Source: DATBDN01 sp036269895
Lineage (GTDB): Bacteria; Actinomycetota; Thermoleophilia; Solirubrobacterales; Thermoleophilaceae
Assembly: GCA_036269895.1 (NCBI GenBank)
Contig: DATBDN010000004.1
Coordinates: 1 to 64,000 of the forward strand
Length of the DNA: 64,000 bases
Direction of reading: 5' to 3'
Below the pieces are notes generated by a model. The model had not been told where the DNA came from and ran no database searches. It saw only the letters and a list, made by a program, of their open reading frames with translations. The position numbers were made by a program, and so were the translations under genes. This document shows positions 39,974 through 48,323 of the stretch, piece after piece (the first letter of the stretch is position 1; each line of letters opens with the position of its first letter).

Positions 39974-40387
39974 ATGAGTACTCAATACGACCCGCCGCGG
40001 ACTGACCAGCCCTCAGGCTGGGCGACCGGCGGTCTGATGTTCGCGGCATGCGCGCTGACGCTGGTCGGGATCTTCCAGTTTCTCACCGGGCTCGTCGCGA
40101 TCATCAACGACAACTTCTTCGTCGTCTCGCACAACTACACGTTCAACCTCGACACGACCGCATGGGGCTGGATCCATCTGCTGATCGGCGTCGCGGTGTT
40201 CCTCGTCGGTCTCGGCCTGTTCACCGGCAGGGAGTGGGCGGCTGTCGGCGGCATCGCCCTCGCGATGCTGAGCGCAATCGCCAACTTCTTCTTCATCCCC
40301 TACTACCCCATCTGGTCGCTGCTCATCATCGGGCTCGACGTCTGGGTCATCTGGGCGCTGTCGCGGGCGGGCGTGCTACGCAGCTGA
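39974..40387 (+). CDS. DUF7144-like four-helix membrane protein, paralogue B
   Basis: A 137-aa paralogue of 38204-38617 with the same helices (GGLMFAACALTLVGIFQFLTGL, WIHLLIGVAVFLVGLGLF, VGGIALAMLSAIANFFFIP, IWSLLIIGLDVWVIWALS). The identical STQYD start and shared core show a duplication, now separated by the ClC gene. ATG 39974 follows GAGGAG. Overlaps the convergent permease gene by 12 bp. Function unknown. Confidence 0.85.
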   Translation: MSTQYDPPRTDQPSGWATGGLMFAACALTLVGIFQFLTGLVAIINDNFFVVSHNYTFNLDTTAWGWIHLLIGVAVFLVGLGLFTGREWAAVGGIALAMLSAIANFFFIPYYPIWSLLIIGLDVWVIWALSRAGVLRS

Positions 40388-41473
40388 TCTCTCGCCGGCG
40401 CCGCTCAGGTCGTGCGATATGTGCACGATCGCCGAGGTGACCGGCGCCGCCAGCACCAGGCCGGCCATCCCGAACAGCGCGCCGCCCGCGAGCGTCACAA
40501 CGAGCACGGCCAGCGGGTGTATGTCAAGCGCAGCGCCATACGCAAACGGCTGTACTAGCTGCTGAAGCACGCCGTTGCCAAGCAACGCGATCACGGCCAT
40601 CGCGAGGGCACCGTCGGCACCCTGTGCTCCGAGGGCCAGCAGCACCGCGAACACCCCCGCCGTCCATGCGCCTAGGTACGGCACGTAGGCGCCGAGGAAG
40701 GTGACAATCGCGATCGCTCCTGCAAGGGGCACGCCGATGATCAACGCGCCGAGCCCGATCACGACCGCGTTGAAGGCGGCCACAACGGTGACACCGCGGA
40801 AGTAGCCGCGCAGCGCGCGCAGCATCTCGCTGACGACCGTGTGCGCGATCGGCCGCGGCACGCCCGCGTGACGCTCGACCCAGTCGCGCAGCGACGGGCC
40901 GTCTTTGAGCAGGAAGAACAGCGCCAAAGCGGTGAACGCGGCGAACGCGGCCAGCGACGCCAGCGCCGACAAGCCGCTTGCCACACCGTGGAGCAGCGCC
41001 GCGCCCGCCGACGAGACCGACGACTTGGCCTCGGCCTCTCCGTTGTCCGCGGCCGACTGGTCCACGCCCACGTCCTTCACGGCCGTCCCGACCTTGTCGA
41101 CCGCCGCAGAGAGACCGTTGCTGATCCGGTCCGACTGCCCCGTGATCCCGCCGATCACGACGACCGCGACGACGGCGCCGAGCGCGACGATCGCCAGGAG
41201 CACCGACGCGCTACCGAGCGCGCGCGGCACACGGTGGTGCGCGAGCCACCCGATCACCGGGGCCGCCACCGCAGCGATGATCGTCGCAGTCAGCAGTGGC
41301 AAGACGATGACGCTCGTGAGGGCGAGCAGCCAAACCGCGCCCACGACGATCAGGACGATGCCGACCAGCAGCCACGCGACCCCGCCGGCATCTCGCAGCC
41401 ATTTCGGGGCTGCGAACACGCCCGTCAGTTCGCCTGCGTCGACAGCGCCGGTGTCAGCAGCCGCGTCCTCCAC
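40376..41473 (-). CDS. AI-2E family transporter (PerM-like permease)
   Basis: A protein of about 365 aa with the family layout: two N-terminal helices, a third (LGSASVLLAIVALGAVVAVVVIGGI), a soluble region, then helices ending with GALFGMAGLVLAAPVTSAI, the conserved glycine motif. GTG 41473 is seven nt after CAGGAT with site 8 upstream, so it is probably leaderless; GTG 41476 is the alternative. The substrate is open: some members act as Na+(Li+)/H+ antiporters. Confidence 0.87.
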   Translation of the reverse strand: MEDAAADTGAVDAGELTGVFAAPKWLRDAGGVAWLLVGIVLIVVGAVWLLALTSVIVLPLLTATIIAAVAAPVIGWLAHHRVPRALGSASVLLAIVALGAVVAVVVIGGITGQSDRISNGLSAAVDKVGTAVKDVGVDQSAADNGEAEAKSSVSSAGAALLHGVASGLSALASLAAFAAFTALALFFLLKDGPSLRDWVERHAGVPRPIAHTVVSEMLRALRGYFRGVTVVAAFNAVVIGLGALIIGVPLAGAIAIVTFLGAYVPYLGAWTAGVFAVLLALGAQGADGALAMAVIALLGNGVLQQLVQPFAYGAALDIHPLAVLVVTLAGGALFGMAGLVLAAPVTSAIVHISHDLSGAGERSAA

Positions 41474-41509
41474 CACCCAGATCCTGCGAGCGCAGCGGGT
41501 GAGCCAGCA

Positions 41510-41526
41510 TCACCCCGCGCGGGTGA
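41510..41526. promoter_or_regulatory. operator TCACCC-N5-GGGTGA (site 8)
   Basis: Perfect palindrome with spacer CGCGC and an extra GGGTGA (41497-41502) seven bp away. On the minus strand TCACCC-N10-CAGGAT-N7-GTG leads into the permease gene. Confidence 0.85.
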
Positions 41527-41550
41527 GGCCCAGGTCGAGGCCGACCCAAG

Positions 41551-41567
41551 TCACCCGTGATGGGTGA
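41551..41567. promoter_or_regulatory. operator TCACCC-N5-GGGTGA (site 9)
   Basis: Perfect palindrome with spacer GTGAT. It controls the zwf operon on the plus strand; AATGAA (41591-41596) occupies the -10 position at the usual 23-bp distance and ATG 41605 follows after 8 nt. Its -10 is the weakest of the set. Confidence 0.8.
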
Positions 41568-41604
41568 TTGACGGCGCAATGACCACCTGAAATGAATCGC
41601 GGTG

Positions 41605-43044
41605 ATGGCAACCACAACGGCCCCGCGCGCGGCTGACGCCCAGGTCACGCGCGATTCTGGCCCACTTCAAGCCGACGTGTTCGTCGCATTCGGCATCACG
41701 GGCGACCTGGCAAAGGTCATGACGCTTCGCTCGCTCTACCGCCTCGAGCGGCGCGGCCTCCTCGAGTGCCCGATCGTCGGCGTCGCCGTCGACGATTGGA
41801 CCGTCGACGACCTGCGCGAACGGGCGCGCAGCGCGATCGTCGACGGCGGCGACGAACTCGACGAAGCCGTCTTCAAGCGGTTCGCGGACCGACTCTCATA
41901 CGTCAGCGGCGATTTCGGCGATCCGGAGACGTTCGAACGGCTCAAGAAACACCTGGGCGAGGTGCAATCGCCGGTCTTCTACCTCGAAATCCCGCCGTTC
42001 CTCTTCGGTCGCGTCGTGAAGGGCCTGCATGACGCCGGCATGACGAAGAATGCGCGCGTCGTCGTCGAAAAGCCGTTCGGCCACGACCTCGGGTCCGCCC
42101 ACGAGCTCGCGGACGAGCTGCACCAGTACATCGACGAGTCGCAGCTGTTCAGGATCGACCACTTCCTCGGAAAGATGGGACTGGTCGAGATCCTCTACCT
42201 CCGGTACGCGAACGCGATGTTCGAACCGGTCTGGAACCGCAACTACATCGGCTCCGTCCAGATCACGATGGCGGAGTCCTTCGGCGTGGCCGACCGTGGG
42301 CATTTCTATGACCCGGTTGGCGCCCTGCGCGACGTGGTGGTCAACCACCTGATGCAGGTGGTCGCGGCCACCGCAATGGAGCCGCCGGGCGCGCGCGACG
42401 CACGGGCACTGAAGGACGCGATCTACTCGCTGTTCTCCTCGATCCCGGCGGCAGACCCGCACCATTACGTGCGCGGCCAGCACGACGGCTACCTCGACAT
42501 CGACGGCGTCGCTCCCAACTCGACCACCGAGACCTACGCGGCGCTGCGCATCGACATCGACAACTGGCGCTGGTCGGGCGTCCCGTTCTTCATCCGCACC
42601 GGGAAGCTGATGCCGGCGACCCAGACCGAGGTGCGCGTCGTGTTCCGCGAGCCGCCACGGCTTGGCTTCCACCACGGCAATCGGCGGCCGGAGCCGAACC
42701 AGCTAGTCGTCAGGCTCGACCCGACGACCGGGATCCGCCTGCAGGTCGACGCGAAGCGCCACGACGCCGCCGACGCGGGCGAGATCGCGCTGGACATGGA
42801 GTTCGCGCTCGAGGGCGGCGAGGGCGCGGCTCCGTACGAGGTCCTGCTGCTCGCCGCGATGCGCGGCGACGCGACGCGCTTCACCCGCCAGGACGGAATC
42901 GAGCAGGCGTGGCGGATCATGGCTCCGCTGCTCGAATCGCCGCCGCCGGTGCATCCGTACGCGCCCAGCACATGGGGGCCGAAGGAGGCTGACGAAGTCG
43001 TCGCGGGCTTCGGCCGCTGGCACGAGCCCTGGATCGTCCAATGA
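41605..43044 (+). CDS. zwf: glucose-6-phosphate 1-dehydrogenase
   Basis: A 479-aa enzyme of normal length. GITGDLAK (residues 30-37) is the NADP loop, VVEKPFGHD the second signature and FRIDHFLGKMG the active-site segment (usually RIDHYLGKE, so Phe and Met replace Tyr and Glu; the catalytic His and Lys are kept). It oxidises glucose-6-phosphate to 6-phosphogluconolactone in the cytosol. It is the first gene of an operon of eight genes, followed by an ATGA overlap. Confidence 0.96.
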   Translation: MATTTAPRAADAQVTRDSGPLQADVFVAFGITGDLAKVMTLRSLYRLERRGLLECPIVGVAVDDWTVDDLRERARSAIVDGGDELDEAVFKRFADRLSYVSGDFGDPETFERLKKHLGEVQSPVFYLEIPPFLFGRVVKGLHDAGMTKNARVVVEKPFGHDLGSAHELADELHQYIDESQLFRIDHFLGKMGLVEILYLRYANAMFEPVWNRNYIGSVQITMAESFGVADRGHFYDPVGALRDVVVNHLMQVVAATAMEPPGARDARALKDAIYSLFSSIPAADPHHYVRGQHDGYLDIDGVAPNSTTETYAALRIDIDNWRWSGVPFFIRTGKLMPATQTEVRVVFREPPRLGFHHGNRRPEPNQLVVRLDPTTGIRLQVDAKRHDAADAGEIALDMEFALEGGEGAAPYEVLLLAAMRGDATRFTRQDGIEQAWRIMAPLLESPPPVHPYAPSTWGPKEADEVVAGFGRWHEPWIVQ

Positions 43045-44990
43045 CGACCTCCAAGACACGCAGTGACGGTGCGAAGCCGAAGTCGAAGCCGCTCGAGTCG
43101 CTTCCGGTCACCGCTTCGATCCCGCAGAGCGCCGCCGCACCGTCACCGTTCACCCCGATCGCCGACTATGCGTTCCTGTCGAACTGCCACACCGGGGCGC
43201 TTGTAGCGCCGGATGGCGCCATCGACTGGCTGTGCGTGCCGCGCTTCGACTCGCCCAGCGTCTTCGGCGCCCTCGTCGACCGTGAGGCTGGCTTCTTTCG
43301 ACTGGGGCCATACGGCACCCGCGTCCCCGACTCGCGCATCTACGAGCCGGGCACCAACACGCTGCTCACGACCTGGCGCGCGCCCGGCGGCTGGATCATG
43401 GTGCGCGACGCGCTCACAATGGGGCCGCGTCGCGGCGAGGACAACGTAACGCCGCACACTCGCCCGCCGACCGACGAGGACGCCGATCACGTGCTGCTGC
43501 GCAGCGTGCTCTGCTTGGAGGGCTCTGTAGAGCTCGAGCTGGTCTGCGAACCCGGCTTCGACTATGGCCGTGCACCCGGAGAGTGGGAGCTGCTCGGCAA
43601 CGACCGACACACCGCCGACGTCAGCGGCGCGGGTCTGACTATCCGCCTGACCACCGACCTGCCGATTGGCATCGAGGGCAACCGCGCGCGCTGCCGCCAC
43701 GTGCTGCGGCAGGGCGAGCAGGCCTTCTGCGCGCTCTCCTGGGCGGAGGACTCCGGCGCGCCGCGGACTATCGACGAGGCGAACGCTTCGCTTGCCGCAA
43801 CCACGCGTTTCTGGCGTGACTGGATCGCGCGCGCCCGCATCATCGACCACCGCTGGCGCGCCCCGGTCCAGCGCTCGGCGCTGGTGATCAAGGGCCTCAC
43901 CTACATGCCAACCGGAGCGACAGTCGCGGCGCTCACGACATCGCTTCCGGAGACGCCGGGCGGCGCCCGTAACTGGGACTACCGCTTCACGTGGATGCGC
44001 GACTCGACGTTCACGCTGCAGGCGCTCCACTGGCTCCAGCTGGACTGGGAGGCAGACGAGTTCATGCAGTTCATCGCCGACCTCGAGCCGAACGACGACG
44101 GCGGTCTGCAGATCATGTACGGGATCGACGGGCGCCGCGACCTGACCGAATCGACACGCGACGAGCTCTCCGGCTACGCCGGCGCCTCCCCCGTCCGCGT
44201 CGGCAACGGCGCCTTCGATCAGCGCCAGAACGACGTCTTCGGCGCCGTTCTCGACTCGATCTACGTCCACACGCAACACAGTCAGCGCCTGCCGCGGCGG
44301 CTGTGGCCGATCGTCCAGGCGCAGGCGGAGTGTGCGACCGCCGTCTGGCAGAACCCCGACCAGGGGATTTGGGAGGCGCGCGGTGCGCCGCAGCACTACG
44401 TGTCGTCGAAGCTGATGTGTTGGGTCGCGCTCGATCGCGCCGCCAAGCTCGCCGACGTGCGCGGCGATTCGGACTCGAAGAAGCGCTGGGCGGCGACTGC
44501 CGAGGCGATCAAGGCGGACATCCTTGAACACGGCGTGGACAAGCGCGGCGTGCTCCGCCAGCACTACGCGACCGACTCACTCGATGCCTCGACGCTGCTG
44601 GCGGCGGTCTTCGGCTTCCTGCCCGCCGACGACCAGCGGCTGCGCGCGACCGTCGAGGCGATCGCGAGCGAGCTGACCGAGGACGGCTTCGTCCTCCGTT
44701 ACCGCACCGACGAGACCGATGATGGCCTGTCCGGCAAGGAGGGCACCTTCATCATCTGCTCGTTCTGGCTCGTCTCCGCGCTGGCCGTGATCGGTGAAGT
44801 CCAACGCGCACGCGACCTGTTCGAGCGACTGCTGCGCGAGGCGTCGCCGCTCGGCCTCTACGCCGAGGAGTTCGACGCCGTGACCGGCCGTCACCTGGGC
44901 AACTACCCGCAGGCCTTCTCACACCTCGCGCTGATCGAAGCGGCGGCCCGGATCGTCCTGCACGAGCGACTGGAGGAGATGGATCGATGA
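43041..44990 (+). CDS. glycoside hydrolase family 15 (trehalase/glucoamylase-like)
   Basis: A 649-aa protein: N-terminal beta-sandwich (IADYAFLSNCHTGALVAPDGAIDWLCVPRFDSPSVFG) and C-terminal (alpha/alpha)6 barrel (ARNWDYRFTWMRDSTFTLQAL, a catalytic acid region around DLEPND, and a late EGTFIICSFWLVSAL). This GH15 branch includes actinobacterial trehalases. No signal peptide, so it acts in the cytosol, giving glucose next to zwf. ATG 43041 overlaps the zwf stop. Confidence 0.92.
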   Translation: MTTSKTRSDGAKPKSKPLESLPVTASIPQSAAAPSPFTPIADYAFLSNCHTGALVAPDGAIDWLCVPRFDSPSVFGALVDREAGFFRLGPYGTRVPDSRIYEPGTNTLLTTWRAPGGWIMVRDALTMGPRRGEDNVTPHTRPPTDEDADHVLLRSVLCLEGSVELELVCEPGFDYGRAPGEWELLGNDRHTADVSGAGLTIRLTTDLPIGIEGNRARCRHVLRQGEQAFCALSWAEDSGAPRTIDEANASLAATTRFWRDWIARARIIDHRWRAPVQRSALVIKGLTYMPTGATVAALTTSLPETPGGARNWDYRFTWMRDSTFTLQALHWLQLDWEADEFMQFIADLEPNDDGGLQIMYGIDGRRDLTESTRDELSGYAGASPVRVGNGAFDQRQNDVFGAVLDSIYVHTQHSQRLPRRLWPIVQAQAECATAVWQNPDQGIWEARGAPQHYVSSKLMCWVALDRAAKLADVRGDSDSKKRWAATAEAIKADILEHGVDKRGVLRQHYATDSLDASTLLAAVFGFLPADDQRLRATVEAIASELTEDGFVLRYRTDETDDGLSGKEGTFIICSFWLVSALAVIGEVQRARDLFERLLREASPLGLYAEEFDAVTGRHLGNYPQAFSHLALIEAAARIVLHERLEEMDR

Positions 44991-46576
44991 CCGAGCACTA
45001 CGACGTGATCGTGATTGGCAGCGGCGCAGGCGGCGGGACGCTCGTCCACAAGCTCGCGCCGTCCGGCAAGAAGATCCTGCTGCTGGAGCGCGGGGACTGG
45101 CTCCCGCGGGAGCCCTCCAACTGGAGCGCGTACGACGTGTTCGTGGACAACCGCTACGTCTCCCCCGACACGTGGTACGACGCCAACGACAAGGCGTTCC
45201 AGCCACAGATCCATTACTTCGTCGGCGGCGCCACCAAGCTGTACGGAGCAGCGCTCTACCGGCTGCGCGCCGAGGACTTCGGCGAGCTGCAGCACCACGA
45301 CGGCGTGTCTCCCGCGTGGCCGATCTCATACGACGAGCTCGAGCCTCACTACACGGAGGCCGAGCAGCTCTACGAGGTCCACGGAGCGCGCGGCGAGGAC
45401 CCGACGGAGCCGCCGGCGAGCGCGCCGTACCCGTTCCCGGCGGTATCGCACGAGCCGCGGATCCAACAACTCTCCGACGATCTTGCAGCGCTCGGCTTGA
45501 ACCCCTTCCACGCCCCGTGCGGCATCCGCTTGAACGAGCAGAACATGCCGTACAGCGTCTGCGTGCGCTGCCAGGACTGCGATGGGTTCCCCTGCGTGCT
45601 GCACGCGAAGTCCGATGCCGAGGTCATGGCCGTGCGGCCCGCGCTCGAGAACGACAATGTCACGCTCCTCACCGGCGCACACGTCGTGAGGCTCGAAACC
45701 GACGCGACGGGCACCTCTGTGGCCCGGGTTGTGGTCGAGCGCGACGGCTTGGTGCTGGGCTACTCAGGCGACATCGTCGTCGTCGCCTGCGGCGCGGCGA
45801 ACACAGCGAAGCTGCTGCTCGCATCGGCGAACGACAAGCACCCGAACGGGCTGGCGAACAGCTCGGACCAGGTCGGGCGCAACTACATGTTCCACAACAG
45901 CCAGGCCGTGCTCGCGCTGTCACGTGAGGAGAACCCGACGATCTTCCAGAAGACGCTCGGGCTGAACGACTTCTACCTCGGCGCCGACGACTTCGACTAC
46001 CCGCTCGGCAACATCCAGATGGTCGGGAAGTCGCAGGCGGACATGTTCCGCGGGGAGAAGCCGCTCGAGACGCTGCTGGCTCCGCAGGGGGCGCTCAAGC
46101 GGGTCGCCACCCACGCAGTCGACTTCTGGCTCTCGACCGAGGATCTGCCACGGTCGGAGAACAGAGTCACGCTGCGCGATGACGGCAGCGTCCGGCTGCG
46201 CTACACGCCCAACAACGACGAACCGAAGCGACGGCTGTTCGAGCGGCTGAAGGCGATGCTCGGCAAGCTCGGGATGGAGGAGGGTCACCTCCACCACCGC
46301 CACGCCTACCTCAAGAACGACATCCCCGTCGCCGGCGTCGCCCACCAGGCGGGTACCTGCCGCTTCGGCAACGATCCTGCGACGTCGGTCCTGAATCCAG
46401 AGTGCCGCGCACACGAGCTCGACAACCTCTACGTGACCGACACGAGCATCTTCCCGTCGATCGGCGCGGTGAACCCTGCGCTGACCGCGATGGCGAATGC
46501 GCTGCGGGTGGGCGACCACCTGCTCGAACGGCTCGGCGCGACCGCCGAGAGGGAGGTGCAGCATGTCCAGAAGTAA
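44987..46576 (+). CDS. GMC-family FAD oxidoreductase
   Basis: A 529-aa flavoprotein. VIVIGSGAGGGTLVHKL (8-24) binds FAD, VGGATKLYGAALYR matches the GMC ring region, and the C-terminal HQAGTCRFG, DTSIFPS, NPALTAMANALRVG carry the active-site His and Asn. Members oxidise sugars and alcohols, often passing electrons to quinones or cytochromes. Its position between GH15 and NDH-2 suggests a sugar or polyol dehydrogenase feeding respiration; that is inference. CVRCQDCDGFPCVLHAKS may bind a metal. Confidence 0.92.
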   Translation: MTEHYDVIVIGSGAGGGTLVHKLAPSGKKILLLERGDWLPREPSNWSAYDVFVDNRYVSPDTWYDANDKAFQPQIHYFVGGATKLYGAALYRLRAEDFGELQHHDGVSPAWPISYDELEPHYTEAEQLYEVHGARGEDPTEPPASAPYPFPAVSHEPRIQQLSDDLAALGLNPFHAPCGIRLNEQNMPYSVCVRCQDCDGFPCVLHAKSDAEVMAVRPALENDNVTLLTGAHVVRLETDATGTSVARVVVERDGLVLGYSGDIVVVACGAANTAKLLLASANDKHPNGLANSSDQVGRNYMFHNSQAVLALSREENPTIFQKTLGLNDFYLGADDFDYPLGNIQMVGKSQADMFRGEKPLETLLAPQGALKRVATHAVDFWLSTEDLPRSENRVTLRDDGSVRLRYTPNNDEPKRRLFERLKAMLGKLGMEEGHLHHRHAYLKNDIPVAGVAHQAGTCRFGNDPATSVLNPECRAHELDNLYVTDTSIFPSIGAVNPALTAMANALRVGDHLLERLGATAEREVQHVQK

Positions 46577-47891
46577 CGGGAGCGGTGAGCATCCACACGT
46601 CCTCGTGGTTGGCGGCGGCTTCGCAGGTGTCGGCTGCGTCCGCGAGCTCGCCGAGCACGACGACGTTCGCGTCACCTTGATCGACGCGAACAACTACCAC
46701 CAGTTCCAGCCTTTGCTCTACCAGGTAGCAACTTCGCAGCTGGCGCCCGGCGACATTGCCTTCTCGCTGCGCCGGCTGTTCCAGGACAACCCGAACGTCG
46801 ACGTGAAGATGGCCACGGTCGAAGCGATCGATCCGGTTGCGCACACCGTCACGTCCACCGACGGCCATGTCTACGAGGGCGACGCGGTCGTGCTTGCCGC
46901 CGGGTCACAGCCGAACTTCTTCCGTACAGCGGGCGCGCGCGAGCACGCGTTCCCGCTCTACTCGCTGACCGACGCGGAAGCGCTGCGCTCGCGAATCCTC
47001 GGTGTCTTCGAGGACGCGGATCGGGACCCGTCGCTGGTCGAGCAGGGTGCGCTCAACTTCGTGATCGTCGGCGGCGGACCGACCGGTGTCGAGATGTCGG
47101 GCGCGCTCGCCGACCTGATCCACAACACGATGGTGCGTGAGTACACCGACTTCGCGGTCAGCGCGGCCGAGATCCACATCGTCGACCTTGGTCACGCACT
47201 GCTCGGGCCGTTCTCCGAGACCGCCCACGACTACGTCTCCAAGGTCCTCGGGAAGCGCGGGGTGCGCATCCACCTCGGCACAGCCGTCAAGGAGATCAGC
47301 CCCGGCCACGTGACCCTCGCGGACGGGACGACGATCAGGACGCGCTGCGTGGTCTGGGGTGGCGGCATCAAGGCGCCCGACGTAGCGGGCTATGCCGGCG
47401 TGCCGCAGGGCCGCGGCGGCCGGATCGATGTGGAGCCCGACCTGACCGTCGAAGGCTTCCCCGGCGTCTACGTGATAGGCGACGCGGCGAACATCCCGGC
47501 GCCAGATGGCAGCACGTGGCCGCAGCTCGGCTCCGTCGCGCTGCAATCGGGCACCTGGGCGGCTCGCAACCTGCTCGCCGACTTCGCCGGCAAGCAGCGC
47601 AAACCGTTCCACTACAAGGACAAGGGCATCATGGCGATGATCGGCCGCGGCTCTGCAATCGCCGAGGTCGGGCCCCACCGCCACGAGTTGCACGGGGTGA
47701 TTGCGTTCTCCGCATGGATCGGCGTGCACGCGATGTTGATGACGGGCGTGCACAATCGCATCGACGCGTTCGTGAACTGGGCTTGGGACTACTTCTCGAC
47801 CAACTCCGGGCCGCAGGTGCTCGACCGCGCGGGCGCGGCACGCATCGACTGGGGAGAGGACCGCGTTGAAGTTCCCGTGGCCCATTCGTAG
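46563..47891 (+). CDS. ndh: type II NADH dehydrogenase (NDH-2)
   Basis: A 442-aa FAD enzyme. VLVVGGGFAGVGCVREL binds FAD, VIVGGGPTGVEMSGALADL binds NADH, and VYVIGDAANIP and PQLGSVALQSG complete the family marks. It transfers electrons from NADH to quinone at the inner membrane face without pumping protons; a C-terminal amphipathic segment (FSAWIGVHAMLMTGVHNRID) is the likely membrane contact. ATG 46563 with GGAGG upstream; overlaps the GMC gene by 14 bp. Confidence 0.94.
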   Translation: MSRSNGSGEHPHVLVVGGGFAGVGCVRELAEHDDVRVTLIDANNYHQFQPLLYQVATSQLAPGDIAFSLRRLFQDNPNVDVKMATVEAIDPVAHTVTSTDGHVYEGDAVVLAAGSQPNFFRTAGAREHAFPLYSLTDAEALRSRILGVFEDADRDPSLVEQGALNFVIVGGGPTGVEMSGALADLIHNTMVREYTDFAVSAAEIHIVDLGHALLGPFSETAHDYVSKVLGKRGVRIHLGTAVKEISPGHVTLADGTTIRTRCVVWGGGIKAPDVAGYAGVPQGRGGRIDVEPDLTVEGFPGVYVIGDAANIPAPDGSTWPQLGSVALQSGTWAARNLLADFAGKQRKPFHYKDKGIMAMIGRGSAIAEVGPHRHELHGVIAFSAWIGVHAMLMTGVHNRIDAFVNWAWDYFSTNSGPQVLDRAGAARIDWGEDRVEVPVAHS

Positions 47892-48315
47892 CGTCATCGC
47901 CGGCGCCGCGGGAACCGCGGCCATGACCGCCGCATACAACCTCGAGCGCCGCTGGCGCCACGCGCGCGGCCCCTTGGACTACGACGACTCGCTCGTACCC
48001 GGCGAGATCGTCGCGGGGATCATGCACCTCCCGCATGTGACGGCCAAGGAGGACTACGAGCTCGGCATGGCGCTGCGCTGGGGCTATGGCTCGGTGTTCG
48101 GCATCTGGCACGGCATCCTGCGCCGCCGCGTCGGCGAACCACGCGCCAGCCTGGGTTTCTTCGCCACGCTGATGACGGCAACCCTGTCGCTGTTCCCGAT
48201 CCTCGGGCGCACGCCGCCGCCGTGGCGATGGCGGAAGGACGTCATGGCGACGGCCGTCGGTACGCACGTTGCCTACGTGACCGGGCTCGCAGCCGTCGAC
48301 GACCTGCTCGCCTGA
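47866..48315 (+). CDS. hypothetical small membrane protein of the respiratory operon
   Basis: A 149-aa protein from TTG 47866, overlapping ndh by 26 bp. It has weak hydrophobic segments (SVIAGAAGTAAMTAAY near the start, ASLGFFATLMTATLSLFPIL and AVGTHVAYVTGLAAVDDLL later). It lies between NDH-2 and cydA in the same reading direction. I recognise no family; a quinone- or bd-related accessory role is only suggested by place. Confidence 0.65.
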   Translation: MKFPWPIRSVIAGAAGTAAMTAAYNLERRWRHARGPLDYDDSLVPGEIVAGIMHLPHVTAKEDYELGMALRWGYGSVFGIWHGILRRRVGEPRASLGFFATLMTATLSLFPILGRTPPPWRWRKDVMATAVGTHVAYVTGLAAVDDLLA

Positions 48316-48323
48316 GGCCCGCC

